Position numbers and translations under genes: made by a program. From contig JAGHBT010000319.1 of NCBI GenBank assembly GCA_021160845.1, positions 1-8,352 on the forward strand: a DNA stretch of 8,352 bases. The letters run 5' to 3'. This stretch comes from a bacterium (GTDB lineage: Bacteria; Krumholzibacteriota; Krumholzibacteriia; Krumholzibacteriales; WJIX01). Positions within the stretch are counted from its first letter, which is position 1, and every line of letters starts with the position of its first letter. Shown one piece after another: positions 1-7,000 of the stretch. The notes beneath the pieces were generated by a model. The model was not told the DNA's origin, did no database searches, and was given only the letters and a program-made list of their open reading frames with translations.

Positions 1-2
1 CC

Positions 3-260
3 ACTATATCATATAAGCTTTCCGAGGATGCCGCGGTCACCCTGAAAATTTTTACTATCAACGGCACACCGGTATTAAAAAGAAGAATAGCAAACGGCGA
101 CCCCCACGGTGGGTCAGCTGGGATTAATGAGATTTTTTGGGATGGGAGAAACGGCAAGAATGAATATGTGGCAAGTGGCGGATACATAGCTTTAATAAAA
201 GCTGAGCGAGGGGAAGAAACCCTTCATACGATGCGGCGCAGAATTGCCGTTGTACGTTAA
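3..260 (+). CDS. C-terminal fragment of exported protein with FlgD-like Ig domain
   Basis: This is the 3' end of a gene whose start lies outside the window; 85 codons are visible before TAA at 258-260. The sequence reads as one FlgD-like immunoglobulin domain. It opens with a strand pattern TISYKLSEDAAVTLKIFT, followed by 'NG.PV' and then the signature WDGRNGKNEYVASGGYIALI, and it ends RRRIAVVR. In FCB-group and related candidate phyla this domain commonly sits at the extreme C-terminus of large secreted or surface proteins, where it may help with export or anchoring. The catalytic or binding part of the protein cannot be seen, so no function is assigned. The next gene starts 34 nt downstream on the same strand and carries the same domain type at its own C-terminus, which suggests related localisation. 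Confidence 0.72.
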   Translation, partial: TISYKLSEDAAVTLKIFTINGTPVLKRRIANGDPHGGSAGINEIFWDGRNGKNEYVASGGYIALIKAERGEETLHTMRRRIAVVR

Positions 261-281
261 TTTGTAAATCTCCTTGAATGT

Positions 282-286
282 GGAGG
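282..286 (+). promoter_or_regulatory. Shine-Dalgarno GGAGG that decides the start of the barrel gene
   Basis: GGAGG lies 8 nt before the ATG at 295. An in-frame TTG at 274 would place this motif inside the coding sequence and has no purine-rich site at a suitable distance. The ATG at 295 is therefore the preferred start. Confidence 0.7.
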
Positions 287-294
287 CTCGAGAG

Positions 295-1587
295 ATGAAA
301 TATGTTACTGAATCAAAACACATAAGATCATCAAAATGGGCAAGTCTGTTGATAATAATAGCCCTGGTGTTTATCGTTTCCCCCATTAATGTTTCTTCTA
401 AGGACTACAGAGGGGGGATTCCCGGAGAGTGGATTACACATTATAAGGGCGCAAGAACGATTGGTCTGGGGGGGGCGTTTGTCGCTGTAGCGGATGAGCC
501 TATTGGCGCGCTCTGGAATCCTGCCGGACTCGCACGGCTTTTTCAAAACGAGGCCTATCTGGAGACGGTAAGGTTGTTTGAAGGTACTTCAATAAATTGT
601 TTAAGCGTAGCGGTGCCGGGAAGCAAGTATCCCACCATTGGTCTTTCAGTTCTTTCCCTTCATTCGGGGGAGTTTGAACAGACAAATGATGTTGGCGCAG
701 TAACAGGACATTTCCGTGAAGGGGATATCGCGTTCATACTATCGACTTCCAAAAGGGTTGGTTCCCATTTAATGGTGGGAGCGGGAACAAGGATAGTCCG
801 CCAGTCGATAGACGATTTTAACGATACGGGGATAGGGTTTGATTGCGGGCTTCTTTGCGATATTACCCCAATGTTCAGCATCGGTCTTTCCGTTCTGAAT
901 ATGGCCGGTCCTACCTTGGAATTAAGGGAAGCGAAAGAGACCTTTCCGGTTGAAATTCGGGGCGGCATAGCTGCCAGAATGTTGTCCAACCGTCTTCTTG
1001 TTACGATGGAGATTGATCAATATTCGCCCTCTGAAACGAGTTTTCATATTGGCGCGGCGTTTAAGATTCATCCCCGCTTTACCATTCGTGTCGGTGGAAA
1101 TCAATTCGTACCTACGGGAGGGATAAGTGTTAACTTGCCCAAAAATATGGTAATCGACTACGGGCTAAATGACAATGAACTTGGTGTGGCTCACAGGATA
1201 AGCCTTTCTTACCAGTTCGGCGGATTCTTCGCGGGGGCGGAACCCGACCGTGAGGTTTTCTCCCCGTTGGGCAGAAACCCCCTGGCAAAATTCAACCTTC
1301 AAACAAGGACGAGGGAAATACCGAAAAGATGGTTCCTCGAAATAGTCGACAATTCCGGGCAGGGGAGAAGAAGCTTCAAAGGAAAGGGTTCTCCTCCAGC
1401 CGACATCGTGTGGGACGGAAAGGACGGATCGGGTAATCCTCTTCCCGATGGAGTTTATTATTACAAATTCTATGTTGATGATGGCGATGGCCAAAAGATA
1501 GAGGGACACGGCGGTGTTATAGAGATTGATACAGGTATACGTACTATTTCGGCGCCTGTAACTTTCGGAAAGACTGCGGGTGAGTAG
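295..1587 (+). CDS. PorV/PorQ-family outer-membrane beta-barrel with C-terminal FlgD-like domain
   Basis: The predicted protein has 430 residues. It has a basic N-terminus, a hydrophobic segment at about 16-30 (ASLLIIIALVFIVSP) and probable signal-peptide cleavage near residue 35. The family hallmark follows at about 53-80: GARTIGLGGAFVAVADEP, then ALWNPAGLA. Residues about 90-310 show alternating hydrophobic strands typical of a FadL/PorV-type barrel, closing with RISLSYQFGG. Residues about 325-413 form an additional FlgD-like Ig domain, with WDGKDGSGNPLPDGVYYYKF near 373-392. PorV-like proteins are outer-membrane barrels; in type IX secretion PorV shuttles cargo to the attachment complex, but many family members occur outside that system and have unknown jobs. 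The stop codon is 2 nt from the next gene's start, so the two are probably co-translated. Function beyond an outer-membrane barrel is inference. Confidence 0.87.
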   Translation: MKYVTESKHIRSSKWASLLIIIALVFIVSPINVSSKDYRGGIPGEWITHYKGARTIGLGGAFVAVADEPIGALWNPAGLARLFQNEAYLETVRLFEGTSINCLSVAVPGSKYPTIGLSVLSLHSGEFEQTNDVGAVTGHFREGDIAFILSTSKRVGSHLMVGAGTRIVRQSIDDFNDTGIGFDCGLLCDITPMFSIGLSVLNMAGPTLELREAKETFPVEIRGGIAARMLSNRLLVTMEIDQYSPSETSFHIGAAFKIHPRFTIRVGGNQFVPTGGISVNLPKNMVIDYGLNDNELGVAHRISLSYQFGGFFAGAEPDREVFSPLGRNPLAKFNLQTRTREIPKRWFLEIVDNSGQGRRSFKGKGSPPADIVWDGKDGSGNPLPDGVYYYKFYVDDGDGQKIEGHGGVIEIDTGIRTISAPVTFGKTAGE

Positions 1588-1589
1588 AA

Positions 1590-4520
1590 ATGAAGATACA
1601 GGTATTTGCGTCTCGGGGTCTTGCAGCTATAATTGCTATTTTCGTGTTCAGTACGCCGGCTCATTCTTCAGATGAAGAATCCGCTTTCTCCTTTAAAAAG
1701 AGTGAACTCTGGGCGATGGAATATCATACACTGATTGAATCATTTGACAATGCTGTATACTCGGACGACCAAGTTTTTTCACTTATTGCTTCAATGGAGG
1801 CATCCGGAAAAGATAAGCAGGCGGCGGAAGAATGGTCTAAATGGGAGAGGAACTTCGGGTCAAGCGCTTTGCTCTCAGAAGTGAAAATATCCAGGATATG
1901 GAATTTTCTACGGCGTGGTAAAGTAAAAGAAGCTGAAGGGTTAATAATTAAGTTCAAAGATCTGTATCCATGGAGGAAAGAATCACCAGCTATAAGGGAA
2001 GCGGAAGCTGTCCTTGCCGCGCTCGACGGTAAATATCAAAAAGCCTTGTACATACTTGAAGGGGTAAAAGAGAGCGGGGGATCCTTGCTGCTTCGGGCCG
2101 TATGCTTGAAGGGGAGGGGGTATCCGTATAAAGCCGCTGTGGAATGTCAGAATTTAATTGATAAATATCCCGGAACCCGTTTGTGCGGGTACGCTTATTT
2201 TCTGAAAGGTAATATTTTTTCAAACAGAGAAGATTACGAGCGCGCGGCCAAGATATTCGGGGATTTTGGCGGCCGAACATCAAAACCCGATCTGCTTAAA
2301 GAAACAGAGTTGCTCGAAGGGTTATCAGTTTTTCTTTCTGGGGATCCCGAACATGGGTATAACCTTCTTGAAGGTGTGACGGTTCGTTACGATGGGGAGA
2401 ATATCGCGGCAAGGGCGCGTTTCGCCATGGGGGAGATCAGATGGAATCAGAAAGAGTTCGCGAAGGCGCTTATAGAATTTAACAAGGTTCAAGCCGGGTA
2501 TTTTGATAATCCTCTGGCCGCAACAGCACTGTATCTTGCCGGAAGATGCAGCGACAAACTTGGACGAGGAAAAGACGCGTCCAGTACTTACCGGGCGGTG
2601 GCTGAGAATTATCCCTATTCACCGGAAGCCCCGGCGGCGTTATATCTGGCGGGAGCCGGTTTTCTTCAAAGAAATAAGCCTCTGCTTGCGGCCCGGAATT
2701 TTCAGCTTGTACTTGACAGGTACGCGCCGGCAGGCGAGGGAGAGTTTAAATTTAAATCATCACGCCGCCGGAACCTAATTGAGGCCGCGCTATGCCTTCT
2801 GGAGTATTCTTATTATACAGCAGGCAACATGGGACAACTTGGGGGCATGCCCCATATATTACTGCAAAAGATGCCTCAGAGTAATTCGCTCTGGAGAGCT
2901 TACGCGCTTCTTTTCGATGCCGATGCCCTTTCATCCATTGGGAGGTATCCGGAAGCGCAGACAACTCTTAATAAACTGGTTATGGAGTTTCCGGACCATC
3001 TCGTAGCGATAAAAGCGAACAGGTTGCTGGCCTGGACATACGCTCGTCAAAGTAGGGAGGATCTTGCGATAAGTACGGAAGAGAGGATGATCGAGCGTTA
3101 CCGGGCGTGGGATGACAAAGAGAATATGAGTGAAGCATATTTGGTAAAGGCTCACGCTTTATTTAATAAAGGGAAATACGACAAAGCGGCTTTCGAATAT
3201 CGAGAATTTGTGAAACTGTTCCCTGGAAATCCAAAAGTTCCCCTGGCAAAATATCAAACCGGATTGTGTTATTCCATGCTTGAGCGGACCGGAGACGCGG
3301 TTGATATATGGATTGAGACCGCAAAAATGGATTCAAGTTCCTCCATCGCGAGAAAAAGCTGGCTGAGGGCGGGCGACCTTTATTTTCAGGCAAACAACTT
3401 CAAGGAGGCGCGCGGATGTTACGCCGGGTTGACCTGCAATTTCCCCATAGATTCAGAGGCTTATATCACCGGGAAATTGCGACTTGCTCAATGTGATTAT
3501 AATGAAGGAAAAACAAAAGACGCGCTTGAACGATTTTCTGAAGTTCGGGATAAATTCCCTGGAACCAAGTATGCAGGGGAAGCTGATCAAGGCGTCGCGC
3601 GGTCGATGTACAGAATTGGTTCGAGAGACAGCTCTACTGAGATGCTCGAGAGGTTTACCGAGAAATTTTCTTCAAATCCACTTGCTCCCGACGCGGTTTT
3701 TAAACTGGGAAATATTTATTACGGGAAGAGGGAATATACACAGGCCGCTAATTATTTCAAGCTGGTTGTTAGCCGTTATCCGGACTATTCGGGTGCTGAC
3801 AGAGCCTTTTTTCGTATGGCGGATTCCTATGAACAAATCGATTCAACACGTGCCGCGCAAAAGGCTTACAATCTTTTTATTGGCTATTTTCCGAAAAGCG
3901 AATTTGTCCCTTCTTCGCGTTTCAGGCTGGGGATGATCAAGTTTAATGAAGGGAAATATCAAGCTGCATCGGATTATTTCAATGAAATTATGAAAAATGC
4001 GGGAGCGTCTTCAGGAATACGTTCAGCCGCGCTTTATAATATGGCGATATCTTTGAAGATTCTGAATAAAGAAGACAAGGCGTTAAGTGAATTTCAAAAC
4101 TGGAGGAAAGAAGGATTTGACGATAACAAACGGGCGGCTCAGGTTGCTTATCAGATAGGTCTGATTCTTGAGGCCCAGGGCAAGTATTCAGATGCGGCGG
4201 AAGAATATAGAACATCGACTGCCGGTGATTCCCCCGCTGATCTGGAGACGGAGATTTATTACAGACTTGGGTTCTGCCGTGAAAAGACAGGTGATCCGGA
4301 AGGAGCTCTGGATGCCTATCAAAACTCAACAGCAGGAGCGGGCGAAGAGAATCCCTTCGGTATTTCCGCTTTAGCGCGTTCGGCCCAGTTATACGAAAAA
4401 CGTAGGGATTATAAAAAAGCGCTGAAGGTGTACAGGGATATTGCCAGCAGTACAACCGATCCCGAACTTGTGCTTATTGCCCGCGACAGGGTGAGTAAGC
4501 TGGAAGAACAATTCAGGTAA
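1590..4520 (+). CDS. Large periplasmic TPR-repeat protein (CpoB/YbgF- or BamD-like repeats)
   Basis: The protein has 976 residues. A signal peptide spans about 1-26 (hydrophobic core LAAIIAIFVF, cleavage near PAHS). No lipobox cysteine is visible, so a soluble periplasmic protein is expected. Most of the rest is tetratricopeptide-like repeats at roughly 35-40 residue spacing. They are of the periplasmic YbgF/BamD flavour, with helix pairs ending in 'YP' or 'FP' turns: DKYPGT (192-197), ENYPYSPEA (339-347), MEFPDH (465-470), KLFPGN (542-547), DKFPGT (654-659), SRYPDY (728-733), GYFPKS (765-770). Such solenoids bind proteins; CpoB/YbgF partners TolA and BamD partners BamA. Its position between the barrel gene and the ExbB gene suggests it bridges the outer-membrane part and the energised inner-membrane complex, but no partner is shown. 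A modest SD (GGGTGAG, 1578-1584) overlaps the end of the preceding gene. It is far longer than CpoB or BamD (about 245-265 aa). Confidence 0.87.
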   Translation: MKIQVFASRGLAAIIAIFVFSTPAHSSDEESAFSFKKSELWAMEYHTLIESFDNAVYSDDQVFSLIASMEASGKDKQAAEEWSKWERNFGSSALLSEVKISRIWNFLRRGKVKEAEGLIIKFKDLYPWRKESPAIREAEAVLAALDGKYQKALYILEGVKESGGSLLLRAVCLKGRGYPYKAAVECQNLIDKYPGTRLCGYAYFLKGNIFSNREDYERAAKIFGDFGGRTSKPDLLKETELLEGLSVFLSGDPEHGYNLLEGVTVRYDGENIAARARFAMGEIRWNQKEFAKALIEFNKVQAGYFDNPLAATALYLAGRCSDKLGRGKDASSTYRAVAENYPYSPEAPAALYLAGAGFLQRNKPLLAARNFQLVLDRYAPAGEGEFKFKSSRRRNLIEAALCLLEYSYYTAGNMGQLGGMPHILLQKMPQSNSLWRAYALLFDADALSSIGRYPEAQTTLNKLVMEFPDHLVAIKANRLLAWTYARQSREDLAISTEERMIERYRAWDDKENMSEAYLVKAHALFNKGKYDKAAFEYREFVKLFPGNPKVPLAKYQTGLCYSMLERTGDAVDIWIETAKMDSSSSIARKSWLRAGDLYFQANNFKEARGCYAGLTCNFPIDSEAYITGKLRLAQCDYNEGKTKDALERFSEVRDKFPGTKYAGEADQGVARSMYRIGSRDSSTEMLERFTEKFSSNPLAPDAVFKLGNIYYGKREYTQAANYFKLVVSRYPDYSGADRAFFRMADSYEQIDSTRAAQKAYNLFIGYFPKSEFVPSSRFRLGMIKFNEGKYQAASDYFNEIMKNAGASSGIRSAALYNMAISLKILNKEDKALSEFQNWRKEGFDDNKRAAQVAYQIGLILEAQGKYSDAAEEYRTSTAGDSPADLETEIYYRLGFCREKTGDPEGALDAYQNSTAGAGEENPFGISALARSAQLYEKRRDYKKALKVYRDIASSTTDPELVLIARDRVSKLEEQFR

Positions 4521-4531
4521 ACCATACGGAC

Positions 4532-4538
4532 AAGGAGA
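4532..4538 (+). promoter_or_regulatory. Strong Shine-Dalgarno AAGGAGA before exbB
   Basis: AAGGAGA lies 7 nt upstream of the ATG at 4546, in the 25-nt gap after the TPR gene. It is the best ribosome-binding site in the window and suggests efficient independent initiation of the stator gene, which is needed in more copies than the other subunits. Confidence 0.65.
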
Positions 4539-4545
4539 GAAAAAT

Positions 4546-5271
4546 ATGTTTTCTGAATTCAACTGGTTTGAAGCTATTAAGAGCAGTCCGATTTTTATAG
4601 TTCTGGTTTTATGCAGCATTGCGACGCTGGGGATTGTGATAGAGAGGGCTGTTTACTTTTTCAGACGGAAGGGCGACGGGGGAGCGAGCATTGCAATAGT
4701 GCTTGAAAAAATCAGCGCGGGTAATATAACAAAGGCTCTCGGTATATCCCGAGAATCTGTTCACCCGGCCGGGATAGTGGCTCAGCACATTCTTGAACTT
4801 GATTCTCACATGCCGGAGTCTGTCGAGGAGCGTATACATGTCGGGTTAAGTCAGGAGAAGATGTTATTCGAGCATAATCTCAGTTTTCTGGGGACAATGG
4901 CGGCGATATCCCCTCTTATCGGTCTCCTTGGGACTATATGGGGCATAATGAGAGCTTTTCAGGATATGGCAATGTCCGGATCTTCCGCTCCGGCAGTTGT
5001 CGCGGCTGGAATTGCTGAAGCGCTGCTTACTACCGCCGCAGGGATCATAATAGCGGTTCCGGCGATACTTTTTTACAACCATTTCGTCAACCGGATGAAT
5101 GTTATGCTTTCGGTGGCCGAAAATTATGCCAGAAGCATTCGTTCTATTATGATAGAGAAGGGGCTGACGGCTCGGGCAGATTTGAGCAGAGAATTACTTG
5201 CCGATGATGATGAATCCGAGGGTATCCAGGAAAACTACACGGAAACAGCCGGTATTGTTGGAGTAAGGTAG
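4546..5271 (+). CDS. exbB: ExbB/TolQ/MotA-family proton-channel subunit
   Basis: This 241-residue inner-membrane protein has the family's three-helix layout: TM1 about 13-33, a cytoplasmic loop about 40-114, TM2 about 115-137 and TM3 about 155-178. TM2 carries the conserved ISPLIGLLGTIWGIM (121-135) with pore-lining T130. TM3 carries GIAEALLTTAAGIIIAVPA (155-173) with T162/T163 and is followed by YNHF. Family members form a pentamer around an ExbD/TolR dimer and convert proton flow into motion of TonB or TolA. The C-terminus ends in an acidic tail (DDDESEG at 220-226). Two exbD-type genes and a tonB-type gene follow at once. ExbB is chosen over TolQ because the downstream arm has a TonB C-terminal domain; sequence alone does not separate the two firmly. 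Confidence 0.95.
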   Translation: MFSEFNWFEAIKSSPIFIVLVLCSIATLGIVIERAVYFFRRKGDGGASIAIVLEKISAGNITKALGISRESVHPAGIVAQHILELDSHMPESVEERIHVGLSQEKMLFEHNLSFLGTMAAISPLIGLLGTIWGIMRAFQDMAMSGSSAPAVVAAGIAEALLTTAAGIIIAVPAILFYNHFVNRMNVMLSVAENYARSIRSIMIEKGLTARADLSRELLADDDESEGIQENYTETAGIVGVR

Positions 5272-5284
5272 ATGAGGTGCTGTT

Positions 5285-5680
5285 ATGAATAATAGTGCGA
5301 AGGGAATCCACAATATCAATATGACACCTTTAATAGATGTCTCTCTGGTGCTTGTTGTATTGCTTCTGCTTCTGACCCCTCTGGCGTTTGAATCAGGTAT
5401 TGGAATAGAAAAAAACAGCGAGGGAGAAAAATTAAATAAAAAGGTTACCGACAGGAAAATAATTGAACTTGAAATTGTTTCTGATGACAGCGTGATTGTG
5501 GATAACAGATTTGTTTCAAGGATGGCGCTTGTGAGTTTGCTTCGTCCCTTGATTTCAAAAACCGGCGATTGCGGGGTTGTAATATCGTGCCGAGGTGATG
5601 TTTCGCATGGCGCGTTTGTGGATGTTCTCGATAAATCTAGACGGAGTGGAGTGTCTGGAATTTCAGTAATGGAGAAATAG
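5285..5680 (+). CDS. exbD: ExbD/TolR-family protein, first and more divergent copy
   Basis: This 131-residue protein has a short cytoplasmic N-terminus and a single TM helix at about 16-35. The family motif INMTPLIDV (11-19) carries D18, equivalent to the proton-carrying aspartate of ExbD and TolR. A periplasmic domain follows, with the expected late element GVVISCRGDVSHGAFVDVLD and then GVSGISVM at the end. The linker after the membrane helix (about 36-58, rich in Lys and Glu) lacks the 'LPxxS' stretch that the second copy keeps at that place. The start at 5285 has SD GAGGTG (5274-5279) 5 nt upstream, and it begins 13 nt after exbB. The protein probably joins the ExbB pentamer as one rod of the stator-rotor complex; whether it pairs with itself or with the second ExbD is open. 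Confidence 0.92.
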   Translation: MNNSAKGIHNINMTPLIDVSLVLVVLLLLLTPLAFESGIGIEKNSEGEKLNKKVTDRKIIELEIVSDDSVIVDNRFVSRMALVSLLRPLISKTGDCGVVISCRGDVSHGAFVDVLDKSRRSGVSGISVMEK

Positions 5681-5681
5681 A

Positions 5682-6134
5682 ATGTTTCAGCTTGAAGGCA
5701 AAAAACCCTTGGAGATTAGAAGGATAAATTTAACGCCTATTATAGATGTGGCGCTCGTTCTGGTTATCATTTTACTTATAACCGCCCCCGTTTTATCTGT
5801 GTCGGACCTTGAGGTGGCATTGCCTGAAGTCAGCTCTCGCGGTATTGAGGATGAGAACAAAATAAGCATTACAATTAGCAAAGAGGGCAAATTCACAATA
5901 GACAGAAGAAAGTTTGCCGGAGAGAATCTTATCTCTGTGCTGGGGAAAGAGCTTGAAAAAAAAGAGGGCAGTCTTGTTATTATCCGCGCCGATTCCCATC
6001 TGCCGTACAGAGTGATAAGAAAAGTTCTTGAAGATATCAAGGCTGCCGGAGCCCGAAGGTTGGCGATCGCGACCGTTCAGAGCGCCCGAATACCTCTGGA
6101 AGAAACAGACCCGGGGGAGAAAGATAATTCATGA
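5682..6134 (+). CDS. exbD: ExbD/TolR-family protein, second canonical copy
   Basis: This 150-residue protein has one TM helix at about 20-39. The motif INLTPIIDV (15-23) contains the key aspartate D22. The periplasmic part is canonical: DLEVALPEVSS (42-52), a strand pair around KISITISKEGKFTIDRR, then VIIRADSHLPYRVIRKVLED and GARRLAIAT. A charged C-terminal extension of about 20 residues (EETDPGEKDNS) goes beyond the folded domain. GGAG at 5671-5674, inside the previous gene, lies 7 nt before the ATG, and only 1 nt separates the two genes. Its stop codon overlaps the next start as ATGA (6131-6134). Two tandem ExbD genes after one ExbB are seen in several TonB loci and allow a heterodimeric rod, but that arrangement is inferred here. 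Confidence 0.95.
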   Translation: MFQLEGKKPLEIRRINLTPIIDVALVLVIILLITAPVLSVSDLEVALPEVSSRGIEDENKISITISKEGKFTIDRRKFAGENLISVLGKELEKKEGSLVIIRADSHLPYRVIRKVLEDIKAAGARRLAIATVQSARIPLEETDPGEKDNS

Positions 6135-7000
6135 ACCAGTTGGTTTTAAACAATCAGATTCTTGAGATAAAGGATAGAACCAGACTGATGACAGCAATTA
6201 GTGTGGTGCTTCATATTTTATTGATTTTTTCGTTACCCTATATTTATGAATCCCGTGAGTTTGTGCGAGCTGCAGCCGATTTTACAGAGTTTACTTTCGT
6301 AAGCCGACCTTTAAGCGGGAAGAGTGAGACAACTGTACAGGATATAGCCAGCGGCGGTACCAATGAGAAAAAACCGATAGAGATTGACCGGTTGGATAAG
6401 AGGTTCACGGAGAAGCTTGTTCTTATGCGAAGCGAAAAGAGAGCGTACGAGAAACCCGTAGGTAGTCAAGGCATGGTCTTGCAAATTTCAAAGGCCCGCA
6501 TGAAGGGCTTTTCGGCCGCTGAAGTAGCGGAAGTTCCCACTGAACTTAGACGGAACAAACAGGAGGGATTCAGCCAAATGTCACTTCCGCGTGCCGGGCA
6601 TCTTCCCATAATTGAACCGGCGGATAATATTAAACGGCAGAAGCCCGCGGAAGAGATTTCCATGAACCCGGAATCCGGCATTCCGGGGATGACATTAACA
6701 GGCCCCGCTTCCGACAGGAAGATTGTATCATCTTTGCTTCCTGAATATCCGCGTTGGGCGCTGCGTGACGCGGTTGAAGCGACAGTGAAGCTTCATTTTG
6801 TAGTACTTCCCAATGGGAACATAAAAGAAAATATATTAATTAAAGAAACTTCCGGATATGAAGAATTTGATAGAAACGCGGCAGCAAGTATTCTGTCATG
6901 GAGATTTTCTGCTCTGCCTGCCGGAGGTAATGAAGAACAATGGGGTGATGTTGTTTTCAAATACAGATTGGGCAACAAAGAAAAGGGAGAAAAGTTATGA
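6131..7000 (+). CDS. tonB: TonB-family energy-transducing protein
   Basis: The protein has 289 residues. The N-terminal TM helix at about 19-39 contains S24-V-V-L-H28, the same Ser-x3-His spacing that is needed in E. coli TonB (S16/H20) for coupling to ExbB/ExbD. The periplasmic linker (about 40-195) is charged and mixed in composition, not the Pro-Glu/Pro-Lys-rich rod of classical TonB. The C-terminal TonB domain spans about 197-280: LLPEYPRWALRDAVEATVKL, FVVLPNGNI, ETSGYEEFDRNAA and SWRFSALP are the familiar signatures. TonB domains grip the TonB box of outer-membrane transporters; no TonB-dependent receptor lies in the window, so its partner may be another envelope protein. The gene starts by ATGA overlap with the preceding exbD and ends by ATGA overlap with the next gene. 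Confidence 0.93.
   Translation: MNQLVLNNQILEIKDRTRLMTAISVVLHILLIFSLPYIYESREFVRAAADFTEFTFVSRPLSGKSETTVQDIASGGTNEKKPIEIDRLDKRFTEKLVLMRSEKRAYEKPVGSQGMVLQISKARMKGFSAAEVAEVPTELRRNKQEGFSQMSLPRAGHLPIIEPADNIKRQKPAEEISMNPESGIPGMTLTGPASDRKIVSSLLPEYPRWALRDAVEATVKLHFVVLPNGNIKENILIKETSGYEEFDRNAAASILSWRFSALPAGGNEEQWGDVVFKYRLGNKEKGEKL

Noticed and set aside
274..294. TTG at 274 as an earlier in-frame start of the barrel gene
   Set aside because: It has no Shine-Dalgarno of its own, and it would place the good GGAGG at 282-286 inside the gene. The ATG at 295 gives a cleaner signal peptide.
3988..4455. Minus-strand open frame of about 155 codons opposite the TPR gene
   Set aside because: It has odd composition, rich in Cys, Pro, Ser and Arg, with no family resemblance, and it lies wholly under the well-supported TPR repeats. 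It is a shadow frame.
5687..6040. Minus-strand open frame of about 117 codons opposite the second exbD
   Set aside because: It mirrors the codon register of a clear ExbD gene and shows no motif of its own.
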